Of a DNA stretch of 64,000 nucleotides, positions 15,716 through 23,993 are shown piece after piece; positions within the stretch are counted from its first letter, which is position 1, and every line of letters begins with the position of its first letter. The position numbers and the translations under genes were made by a program. The notes beneath the pieces are model-generated. The model had not been told where the DNA came from. It saw nothing but the letters and a program-made list of their open reading frames with translations, and ran no database searches. The DNA lies in assembly GCA_009839485.1 (NCBI GenBank), contig VXPQ01000014.1:44727-108726 (forward strand). Reading direction: 5' to 3'. The DNA is from Bacteroidetes bacterium SB0662_bin_6. GTDB taxonomy: Bacteria; Bacteroidota; Rhodothermia; Rhodothermales; VXPQ01.

Positions 15716-17629
15716 TTATTCCACAAGCCGCTTCAATTCCTGCACGCGCCGGATGATGGCTGCCCGTTCCATCTTTTGATATTTTTCGGGCAGCAGGGCT
15801 CTGCTTGTACATTCCAGTACCGCTACCAGCGTTTGCAACTCCACTTCCTCAGGGTAGGCGGGCGGGATGAAATCGCGTACGGCTTCTTCGAGAATCTTTT
15901 TTGTAATGGGGTATACGCCCGTCGCCATGCTCGGTAGCACGATACCGTCTTCTGTCCGTTGCACGCCCGCCCGGAACTTTGCCCGCGTAAACAGCGCCTC
16001 CATGTCTGCTCCGCTGAACGGGCGGTCACTGTCAAGCAGTACATCCGGTATGTCGCGCATGTCCAGCCGGGCGCCGGTCCGCTGCATGGTGACACGGAGC
16101 AGTTCTTCTCGTTCTTCTTTCTCTTCCGGGTAGAAAAGAGCGATGTGTTCTTCGGCGCGTCCCTGTCGTTTCAGGTCGATGGGCATCAGGTCCGGGCGTG
16201 CCGTGACGAGGAAGAAGAGAATGCGCCCCCGGTGCGACGGGTTGCTCATGAAGGTGGCGATCTGCCCGAATACCCGGCTGGAAACGCCCGAGTCGCCCTG
16301 GGCGTCGCGGTTGCCGAGCGCCGTGTCCGCCTCGTCGATCATTACCGCCACCGGCGTCATGGCCTCGAGCAGATGGAGAATCTTTTCGAGATTGCCTTCC
16401 GTGACGCCCTGCCACTGCGAGCGGAAGTTTTTCAGCGTGACCATCGGGATGCCTATCTCGCCCGCAAAGCAGGTGATCAGGAAGGTTTTGCCCGTTCCCA
16501 CGGGACCGCTGACCAGATACCCCATAGGCAGCACATCCGGGCGGGCGGCCCGCAACGCGTCGGCAGCCTGCCGGAGATGCGCCTTCGCTTCCCGGTGCCC
16601 CGCCACCATGTCGAGCGTGAGTTCGGTTTCCACGAATTCCAGCATACCGTATGCTTCCGCTTCGATGAACTCCTTTTTCATGCTGGAAAGCGCCTCGAAC
16701 GTCAGCAGGGTGCGGTTTTCGAGCACGTCGGCAAGAATCGTGCGGAGTTGGATATAGCCCAGTCCGGCGGTATGGTGGGCTACGGCTTCCGGGGAGACCT
16801 CCGAATGTTGCGCAAAGATATTTGCCCGGTCGAGGAGAGACCAGCGCACGAAGGCGTGCCGGGCTTCTTCGTCCGGCATGGGAATCCGTATTTCCGCCGT
16901 GTACGGACTTTGCACGAGTTGCCGGTTCAGGTCCGTGAGGTTTTCCGCAATGAGGCAGAGGGTGAAGTCGCCTTCAAGGAAGAGGGGGTCGTGCGCCCAT
17001 TTCTGGAGAAACACGAGCGCGTTCCGATCTTCGGCGGAATACATGGAAGCCTCGGCCATCGGAACGATGGTTTCCGCAAAATCCACGATACAGGCAATGC
17101 GCAGGCCGTCGGCAAGGCGGGTGCGAAAATAATTTTCCAGCACGGAAAACACGCGGACCGGGTCTCTTGGGAGGGCGCGCGCATAATCGGTGCCGAAAAT
17201 GGCGTCGTACCCCGAAACGGCCCGGTGGAAGTCTTTTCGCGATGCGGCGTCGGCAAAGTGGATGCCAGCGGAACGGTCGTAAAAAATGACCACGTCCCGC
17301 GCTGCAAACAGGTCGTTTATCAGAAATTCCCGAAGCGGGGCGTATCCGGGCTTTCCTTCTTCGGTTTCTCCCGGGACGAGATCGCGGACATTGCCGTACA
17401 GGATGAACTGCGTGAGCGTCTTCGTGAGGTACTTGCGCGCAAGATCACGGGCCCAGGATGGATATCGGGACCAGGTGTCGGGCAGGGAAGCCTGGTCCGT
17501 TCCGGCGGGTGTTTCGATTGGGGGAGCGTCGTTGCGCAGCATTCCTTCCGGCGACGAATGCTCCGTCGCCTCCCCGGATTCGGGGGTCTGCCGTTCCACC
17601 GGAGAAGGCGTGTGGCTTTGATCGGTCAT
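15716..17629 (-). CDS. AAA family ATPase with one degenerate and one active domain
   Basis: 637 residues. Residues 1-55 are a low-complexity Ser/Pro/Glu-rich head. A first AAA-like region (about 60-330) contains FILYGNVRDLV and a helical lid but no Walker A or B that I can see. The second AAA domain has Walker A GPVGTGKT near 373-380, Walker B VAVMIDEAD near 425-433, and a sensor/arginine-finger region (FFLVTARPDLMPIDLKRQGR). The C-terminal part resembles FtsH/CDC48-type ATPases without a protease. It is probably a hexameric remodelling enzyme with one catalytic ring. It follows the T9SS amidase by 78 bp and converges with mazG. Substrate unknown. Confidence 0.8.
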   Translation of the reverse strand: MTDQSHTPSPVERQTPESGEATEHSSPEGMLRNDAPPIETPAGTDQASLPDTWSRYPSWARDLARKYLTKTLTQFILYGNVRDLVPGETEEGKPGYAPLREFLINDLFAARDVVIFYDRSAGIHFADAASRKDFHRAVSGYDAIFGTDYARALPRDPVRVFSVLENYFRTRLADGLRIACIVDFAETIVPMAEASMYSAEDRNALVFLQKWAHDPLFLEGDFTLCLIAENLTDLNRQLVQSPYTAEIRIPMPDEEARHAFVRWSLLDRANIFAQHSEVSPEAVAHHTAGLGYIQLRTILADVLENRTLLTFEALSSMKKEFIEAEAYGMLEFVETELTLDMVAGHREAKAHLRQAADALRAARPDVLPMGYLVSGPVGTGKTFLITCFAGEIGIPMVTLKNFRSQWQGVTEGNLEKILHLLEAMTPVAVMIDEADTALGNRDAQGDSGVSSRVFGQIATFMSNPSHRGRILFFLVTARPDLMPIDLKRQGRAEEHIALFYPEEKEEREELLRVTMQRTGARLDMRDIPDVLLDSDRPFSGADMEALFTRAKFRAGVQRTEDGIVLPSMATGVYPITKKILEEAVRDFIPPAYPEEVELQTLVAVLECTSRALLPEKYQKMERAAIIRRVQELKRLVE

Positions 17630-17707
17630 GGTCTCGCGTCCGGGCCTGTGTACCTTTGGAGGCGCCTTCGGACAGGGCTTGGAAAACGGGCGCGACTTTG
17701 CCGGAAC

Positions 17708-19441
17708 TCACCGTATCCGTACAAGCGAATGCGTTTGGTCGTAGGCCGTGCCGGAAAAACCTTCTATCCGTAAACGATAAAAGTACGTACCCGACGGGAG
17801 TCGGGTTGCATCGAAGGGAATATGATGCCACCCTTCGCTCTCGGCAGCTCCTTCGGCGAGATTCGCCACGCTGCGTCCAAGCGCATCGAACACGGTCAGG
17901 TGGACGATGCCGTCCCGGGGCAGATAATACCGGATGGTCGAGGTGTGGAAAAACGGTTCCGGATAGTTCTCGGTGAGCACATGGCGTTCCGGGCGTTCGA
18001 GCGTTGCGGCGACCGTAGCCAGCAACTGTTCCCGTCCGCTTGCCGAGCGGCCATAGAGCCGGTACGATATCTGCCCCGACCAGGTCGCGCCCCCATCCGT
18101 GAAATCGCCTGGATGCAACTGGTCCCCCTCGAAAATAACCACGGAAGCAGGACCTTCCACACGCTCTATGCGATAGCCGGCGATGTTGCCGGCATCGAGA
18201 AATTCCCAGGACAGATGCACCACGCCGTCTTCATCACTCCGGACGGCAAGCGCGGCGCGGCCGAGCGGGGCATTGCCCGTTACGAGCAGGGTGCGGATGC
18301 GCTCGACCAGATCATCGAAGATGGCAAGATTGTTTTCCCCCGGGCAACTCGTAGCCGCGCCGGGAAACTGGCCGTGTCCGCGCAGGTTGTCCGGCGAAAC
18401 CCCGTAACTTTCGGAAAGAAACGAAAAGGTGACGGCCAGCGAATCGAAGGTGGGCGGCGCCAGCGTGTCTATACACCGGGCGATATAGGGGGGATGATAG
18501 CACCCCAGCATACACACCCCGATATTTCCGGTGTTGTGGCCGCCCACATGTGCGCCCATCGCCAGGGGGGGCACGGAATCGAGCGAGGCGTCACCCCGTA
18601 AAAAGGGCCGACCCTGGTAGAGCCGGCCGCTTTGGTCCAGTACGAAATGGTATCCGATGTCGCTCCATCCCCGGATATTCTGGTGCAGGTTCTGGATGGC
18701 TTTCAGTTGCTCCAGTCCCTCTTCGTGCGTGGTAGCCCAGAAACCGGCGGCATGGTGGAAGGCCATGTTCCGGTAATTGGGGCGGGCCAGCGCCACGGGA
18801 TTGCCCCGGAAGGGATCGGCGTTCCATGCCTTTCTGTCGTACATGAAGGGCGGGAGGATGATGCCCGATTTCTGCAGACGGACTTCGCCGGTTTCTTCGG
18901 GGGGCGCTTCCCCTTGATCGCCCCGTTCTCCTTCGCGTTTCTCGACGGCTTCCCCCCGGTCCGCATCCTGGCGGTTATCGAAGACGCCCGCAGCGGCGAG
19001 GCGAACGGCCGCCCGCGTTTCGAAGCGGATCTCGAACCGGCCCGCCGTAAACACATCATCTCCGTGAAAACCGGCGAAGAACGTATCTCCGGTGGCCGAA
19101 AACACGACACGCAGCGCGCGCCAGGGACCGTTTTCGAAGCGCACCCATCCGGTCAGATTTCGGTCTGAAGTAGTGCCCTGTACGACGAAGCCGGTGGCCT
19201 CGGCGGGGATGGGTTCGGTGACCCATGCCGGTTCTCCCGTTTTGGAGAGAGGGGACGGCGCCAGCGTTACGGCGTCGGTTCCGAGATCGGCGAACAGGGA
19301 AGATGCCTGCTGTGCGGCGGCGGGCACGGAGGCTGCGGTCCATCCCATCCATCCCAGCACGACGGCCATACACAATGACAGTGCACGGCAGCTATCCGCG
19401 CGCAGCCGTTTTTTCCGGAGTGTCCTGGCGGGATGCCGCAT
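17708..19441 (-). CDS. T9SS-targeted N-acetylmuramoyl-L-alanine amidase (Amidase_2/PGRP)
   Basis: 577 residues from the ATG at 19441 (a TTG at 19456 would overlap the upstream stop). A signal peptide ends near AAAQQ. The middle holds an Amidase_2/PGRP zinc hydrolase domain: the first zinc His in NMAFHHAAG near 225, the GWSDIGYHFVLDQSGRLYQG core, and GHGQFPGAATSCPG near 356-369 with the second His and Cys ligands. It should cut the bond between muramic acid and the stem peptide. The C-terminal 80 residues (YPEPFFHTSTIRYYLP... VFDALGR... LPSGTYFYRL) are a T9SS type A sorting domain, predicting export to the cell surface or medium. It is the last gene of the first TonB/PorV cluster. Confidence 0.88.
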   Translation of the reverse strand: MRHPARTLRKKRLRADSCRALSLCMAVVLGWMGWTAASVPAAAQQASSLFADLGTDAVTLAPSPLSKTGEPAWVTEPIPAEATGFVVQGTTSDRNLTGWVRFENGPWRALRVVFSATGDTFFAGFHGDDVFTAGRFEIRFETRAAVRLAAAGVFDNRQDADRGEAVEKREGERGDQGEAPPEETGEVRLQKSGIILPPFMYDRKAWNADPFRGNPVALARPNYRNMAFHHAAGFWATTHEEGLEQLKAIQNLHQNIRGWSDIGYHFVLDQSGRLYQGRPFLRGDASLDSVPPLAMGAHVGGHNTGNIGVCMLGCYHPPYIARCIDTLAPPTFDSLAVTFSFLSESYGVSPDNLRGHGQFPGAATSCPGENNLAIFDDLVERIRTLLVTGNAPLGRAALAVRSDEDGVVHLSWEFLDAGNIAGYRIERVEGPASVVIFEGDQLHPGDFTDGGATWSGQISYRLYGRSASGREQLLATVAATLERPERHVLTENYPEPFFHTSTIRYYLPRDGIVHLTVFDALGRSVANLAEGAAESEGWHHIPFDATRLPSGTYFYRLRIEGFSGTAYDQTHSLVRIR

Positions 19442-19452
19442 AAAAGATCGTC

Positions 19453-20493
19453 TCAAAATCCAAGATCGACCGTGAACCAGTGCGTCTGTTCGAGGCGCCC
19501 GAAATCCGCCCAGGCATAATCGATGCGGACGCGGAGCGCCCTGTCGATACGAAGATTCAGACCTCCTCCCATAGTAAGTCCTTGTTCGCTGTCTGCTTCG
19601 AACAGGTTACGGTAGCCCGCCCGTAATGCGATCAGGTTCCGGAAGTCGTACTCTGCGCCGAAGTTTACGTATTCGTAGTTGTCGTTCGGGTGGGTTGCGT
19701 CGGTGGAAAGCGCGATGGTATGACTCGCGGTCCGTAACGCGTCCCAGGACAGGCCGATCCGAAACAGGAGCGGCAGCGGATGCCGATCCATTAGATATTC
19801 GGAATTGACGATCTCCACCACACCGCCCTGATTTGGCGTCGGGTCCGTACTGAACACGATGTCGCGCCCGCTCATTTGCATCTTGGGCCCGAAGTTCGAG
19901 AAACTGGCGCCGAGGCGCAGCCGCTCATAGGGCGTCGTGAACAGCGTACCCACATCGAGGGCAATGGACGACGCCGTGCTGTGCCAGATGCGTTCCTGAA
20001 TGAACTTGAAGCTTCCGCCGATGGAGAAGCGGTCCGTCAGCGATCGCCCGTACGACACCTGGATTGCGTAGTTCTGCACCTTGAAACGTTCCCCGGTGCC
20101 CTCCGGCTGTGCAATCGTACGCACGAGCATATCCCCGGAATCAAGATAGATCAACGAAGCGGCCAGCGTGCCCACATTGCCGAGCGATGTGCCGAAAGCA
20201 GCGAAGTTGTACGCGATGTCGGCAAGATACCGGGTGTGCGCCAACTGCACGGAGGCGCCGGGCAGCAGCGCGAGGCCCGCCGGATTCCAGTACATTGCCG
20301 ACAGGTCGTTCGCCTGTGCGACAAACGCGCCGCCCAGCGCAATGGGCCGGGCGCCCACGCCGATTTTCAGAAATTGCGCTGCTGTCGAGCCCGTTTTCGT
20401 AATGGTCTCGTTTCGGGGCGCCGAGGCATTCTCCTGCCCCCGCACTTCGAGGGGCAGCATCAGCAGAACAGCTATCGCAGCGAAATATCTCAT
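19453..20493 (-). CDS. PorV/PorQ family outer-membrane protein (module 1)
   Basis: 346 residues with a signal peptide (cut near VRGQ). The PorV/PorQ opening KIGVGARPIALGGAFVAQ...SAMYWNPAGLA is followed by alternating beta-strands and an aromatic C-terminus (WFTVDLGF), so it is an outer-membrane barrel of the FadL/PorV type. PorV in Porphyromonas shuttles T9SS cargo from the translocon to the attachment complex; other members have unknown roles. It starts 1 bp after the stop of the large sorting-domain protein, so the two are translationally coupled. A paralogue sits in the same position in the second module (36471-37523). Confidence 0.88.
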   Translation of the reverse strand: MRYFAAIAVLLMLPLEVRGQENASAPRNETITKTGSTAAQFLKIGVGARPIALGGAFVAQANDLSAMYWNPAGLALLPGASVQLAHTRYLADIAYNFAAFGTSLGNVGTLAASLIYLDSGDMLVRTIAQPEGTGERFKVQNYAIQVSYGRSLTDRFSIGGSFKFIQERIWHSTASSIALDVGTLFTTPYERLRLGASFSNFGPKMQMSGRDIVFSTDPTPNQGGVVEIVNSEYLMDRHPLPLLFRIGLSWDALRTASHTIALSTDATHPNDNYEYVNFGAEYDFRNLIALRAGYRNLFEADSEQGLTMGGGLNLRIDRALRVRIDYAWADFGRLEQTHWFTVDLGF

Positions 20494-20494
20494 G

Positions 20495-23400
20495 TCACTT
20501 TATGACGGCGAATTTTCCGATAGCCGATCCCTCCGGAGCATCCACATGGAAGATGTAGAGGCCGTAGGCGATGTTCATGTTGTCGCGGGTGCGCAGGTCC
20601 CAGAAGACCTTGCCGTCGTCCACCGCACTGCTGTGTTCGATCGTATCGACCAGTTCCCCGGCGAGCGTGTAGATGCGGATCGTGCATTCTTTCGGCACAT
20701 TGGCGAAATACAGCCGGCGGTCGCCCCGTTCGGTATTTGCAATCGGGTTTCTGGGTTCGATCTCGTTCGTGGCGACGTAGGGATTGGGCACCACGTAGAT
20801 ATTGTCTAACGCTTCCCTGGCCAGAGCGGGGTCCGATCCGGCGGCCGCCGTGCGGAACGTATAGGTATCTTCGTCGGCGAACGGTTTGTTCGTTCGGATG
20901 AAAAACACATCTCCGGCGCCGGGCGGTTCGGCATCGCCTCCTGCCTCCACCGGGAAGCGGACCTGCCAGGTGGCAAGGTCGCGTCCGTCAATGTTTTCCA
21001 CGAAAATGATGGCTTCATTCAGGTCCCAGACTCCGTTTCGATTGGCGTCCGGCACGAATGCCCGGATCGACTCGTTCGCTTTGGTCAGATTGACGATTTC
21101 GAAGGGAAGGTCCAGATTCGTCACAAAGGCCTGCATGACAGTGGCGTCGTCGAACCGTATCTCGTAATCGCTGGGTTGTCCGCGCCGCCCCGGTCCGGCG
21201 GAGGCCACCCGTACTTCGAACGGCAACATGGCATTGCCCTGGGTCCACCCTGTCTGTTCGGCGTCGATCTCCAGGACGTGATCCTGTATGAACACATGCA
21301 GTCCTTCGAAGACGGGGTTGCCTTCCTCTTTTTGCAGGAGGCCGCTTTGGTAGATGGGTGCATACAGGAACGAGGCGACAAGTCTCTGGAAAGCCTCGAT
21401 ATTCGCATCGGACAGGATTTCGACGGATCCTGCCTCGGGATATAGCACATATTCCGAACCGGCCTCCAGCATGCGCCCGTCCTCCGTGCGCAGCGTGAAG
21501 GAATCCGCGACGATATTTTTGTGACCCAGTCCGGAAAACTGTCCCGGCCGTGCGGTCACGGTCACCGTACGCGGGAGTTCGTTGGTTACCGTGTAGACCG
21601 TTCTGGCGCCATCCTTGTCGAAGTCGATCCGGTACGGGTTGCCGTCCGCTATAGCCGGCGCATCCACGATCACGATCTCCAGGTCGCCGGTAGCTACGCC
21701 CTCCGTATGATCGAGTTGGATGGAAGGCGCCACATACCCCGCTGCCGGCGGACGGGGTACGACGGCCATGGCGTTCACATCGAAGACATACTCGTCCGTC
21801 GTGGGGTTGTACGTGATGGTCTTGCTCGTTTCCGTGGGGGGGATGCCGCCGGAGAATCCCTGTACGTCGTTGCCCGCATAGCCCCGGTCGTAGGCGCTGA
21901 CCGCATAGTAATAGGTCTGTCCGTTGCGTACGTTGTTCGAGTCCACGTAGGTATGAAACAGCCCTGTATCGTCTCCAAGGTCGTAGGCGATGCCGCGATC
22001 GGCGAACGGAATGGGCGAAGGCCCGGTAACCCCGTTATCGAGGTCGAACTTTGCCTCGACGCCCCGTTCGTCGGTGAGCGGGCGGAAAAGAAATTTCGTA
22101 CCGTTTACGTCTGTGATGGTCTGCTGATCGGCAAATTCGTGGTCGGTCGAGCGGTAGATCACATACCCCTCGAAATCCGCCTCTCGCGTGAGCGGATCAA
22201 TGGTGTCCTCGGACCGCGTTCCCCAGTACAGCGTCACCTTTTTATCCCCGGGTACGGCCTGCACGAGCGGTTTTCGGGGCGGCTTTGCGAACCGGTACCC
22301 TACATCGTAAATCTGCTGTACCGTGCGGGCGTTCAGGCGCAGGTCTTCGAGATTTTCGCCTACGAGGAGCGCAATGGAGAAACGCTTCGTTTCACCGGCG
22401 CGCAGCGGGAAGTCCCCGGCCCCGTAGATGAATACGTAGTCGCCCGGTTCGGTGGGGATGTCGTCAAAGCGTCCCGGCTCCACAAAGCCCCACACCCGCT
22501 GATCGTTGGAAATATTGTTGCCCCCGAATGGGGGGGAAGCGAACGACGTAAGCCCGATCATGTCGCTTTCGTCGATGTCCGTGAATTCGAAGTTCGGTTC
22601 GCCCGGCTTGGTGATATCGAACTGGGAGCCCGCGGTGGGCATGCCGTCCCCTTCGCCCTGATCTCCCGTGCCCGGCACGCCGTCAATTCCTACGTCGTCC
22701 GTTTCCGGGTCCCAGTCCTCGTCGTTGTCGAGCCCGTCGGTCCATGATTCGTCCAGCATGCCGTCTCCGTCGTTGTCCACGCCGTCCCCCGGAAAGAACG
22801 TGCCTCCGGACGCTTCGCACGTGGCGGCATCCGCGCCGCTGCCGTCGATGCATTCGCGGCCTCGTCCGGGGCTTTCGAGGAACTTGTACCCGAAATAGCC
22901 CGGCGGCCGCCCGGCCACGTCGGATCGTCCGTCGTCGTCCCAGGCGTAGACCATATTCAGGTCCGTATCGAAGTCGGCAAGGTCGTCGTGCCAGTCACTC
23001 GGGCCGCCGACATGCGGATCGCCCCACATGCCGAAGCGGACCCGCTCAAGATTCTTCTCGCTCTTGTTCGTGATTTTGTAGACGAGAAAAATAGCGTCTT
23101 CCGCCAGCGGGTTAGACCACTGATAGAGCCGTGTTTCGACCTCCAGCCCAAGGCCTTTGCGGGTCGAATCGCCGGGAAACGGCAGGTACGCGTATTCCCT
23201 GTTCGAGTAGTCGTTCATGAAGTACAGGGCTTCCTTGTCCGCATTGGAAGCCCCTTGCTGGAGCGCGCCGGGCCACACGTATTCGGCGAGGTTTACGTTG
23301 TACCAGTCTTCCGGCCACGGGTCCGGCTTGCCGTCGAGATCCTTGTCCCGGTCGTCGCTCGTCGGGATCAGTCTCGATTCGGCATTGACCACCTGAATCC

Positions 23401-23953
23401 CTGCGAAACTGCCCACCGGTTGAGCGCAGGGAATGGGTTGCCAGCCCCAGCGTTCCCTACCGTCCGGGGAGATTTCGCCTCCATTGGATGCGAGGCCGTC
23501 GGACACGATATGCATCACATACACTGTATCACCCGCCGCATCCAGAACGATCCGGCCGTTCTCGTCGCGTTTCGGCACGCTTTGCGGGTCTTCCCGGTTC
23601 GGATCGACGATCTCGGCGCCCACGAACGGTCCGAACTCGTACCCGTAGCCCAACCCGTTCCACACGATATCGGTAATTGTATTGCCCGGCGAGGAGATCG
23701 ACCCGAAGTTGGTGATCTGGGTCGTGATCTTGTTGCCGTTCATGATGGCGTCACGCCGGTTCGTAAAGTCCGGGCATACGTTGTTTGCCGCCGGAGAGCC
23801 CGATACCGAGAGCCGCTCCAGCCACCGGCCGACTTCCCGGTACGACCAGTCCCGTGAACGGCTCTCTACCTGCTGTGCCCGGGCGCTATGCGCTGCGGGG
23901 AGCAGAAGAAAGCCGGCGGTCAGGCAGCCAAGGAAGAGCGTGCGAAAGGGCAT
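20495..23953 (-). CDS. Large secreted protein with Ca-binding loops, FN3-like region and variant sorting domain (module 1)
   Basis: 1152 residues. A signal peptide ends near ARAQQ. Asp-rich thrombospondin-3-like loops (DGVDNDGDGMLDESWTDGLD) lie near residues 395-450. A fibronectin-III-like stretch (KKVTLYWGTRSEDT... FEGYVIYRSTD... TYYYAVSAYDRG) lies around 580-710. The last 100 residues read IYVVPNPYVATNE... LYFANVPKECTIRIYTLAGE ... AYGLYIFHV... GKFAVIK. This is a sorting-domain-like fold distinct from the common NYPNPFNP type and shared with the 716-residue protein of module 2. It lies between a TonB receptor (40 bp upstream) and a PorV protein (1 bp downstream). It may be a surface partner of the receptor; no function is established. 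Confidence 0.8.
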   Translation of the reverse strand: MPFRTLFLGCLTAGFLLLPAAHSARAQQVESRSRDWSYREVGRWLERLSVSGSPAANNVCPDFTNRRDAIMNGNKITTQITNFGSISSPGNTITDIVWNGLGYGYEFGPFVGAEIVDPNREDPQSVPKRDENGRIVLDAAGDTVYVMHIVSDGLASNGGEISPDGRERWGWQPIPCAQPVGSFAGIQVVNAESRLIPTSDDRDKDLDGKPDPWPEDWYNVNLAEYVWPGALQQGASNADKEALYFMNDYSNREYAYLPFPGDSTRKGLGLEVETRLYQWSNPLAEDAIFLVYKITNKSEKNLERVRFGMWGDPHVGGPSDWHDDLADFDTDLNMVYAWDDDGRSDVAGRPPGYFGYKFLESPGRGRECIDGSGADAATCEASGGTFFPGDGVDNDGDGMLDESWTDGLDNDEDWDPETDDVGIDGVPGTGDQGEGDGMPTAGSQFDITKPGEPNFEFTDIDESDMIGLTSFASPPFGGNNISNDQRVWGFVEPGRFDDIPTEPGDYVFIYGAGDFPLRAGETKRFSIALLVGENLEDLRLNARTVQQIYDVGYRFAKPPRKPLVQAVPGDKKVTLYWGTRSEDTIDPLTREADFEGYVIYRSTDHEFADQQTITDVNGTKFLFRPLTDERGVEAKFDLDNGVTGPSPIPFADRGIAYDLGDDTGLFHTYVDSNNVRNGQTYYYAVSAYDRGYAGNDVQGFSGGIPPTETSKTITYNPTTDEYVFDVNAMAVVPRPPAAGYVAPSIQLDHTEGVATGDLEIVIVDAPAIADGNPYRIDFDKDGARTVYTVTNELPRTVTVTARPGQFSGLGHKNIVADSFTLRTEDGRMLEAGSEYVLYPEAGSVEILSDANIEAFQRLVASFLYAPIYQSGLLQKEEGNPVFEGLHVFIQDHVLEIDAEQTGWTQGNAMLPFEVRVASAGPGRRGQPSDYEIRFDDATVMQAFVTNLDLPFEIVNLTKANESIRAFVPDANRNGVWDLNEAIIFVENIDGRDLATWQVRFPVEAGGDAEPPGAGDVFFIRTNKPFADEDTYTFRTAAAGSDPALAREALDNIYVVPNPYVATNEIEPRNPIANTERGDRRLYFANVPKECTIRIYTLAGELVDTIEHSSAVDDGKVFWDLRTRDNMNIAYGLYIFHVDAPEGSAIGKFAVIK

Positions 23954-23993
23954 GTCGGTGGCGTTTGCTTGCGCGGGAGTGCGGTTCGTGTGC

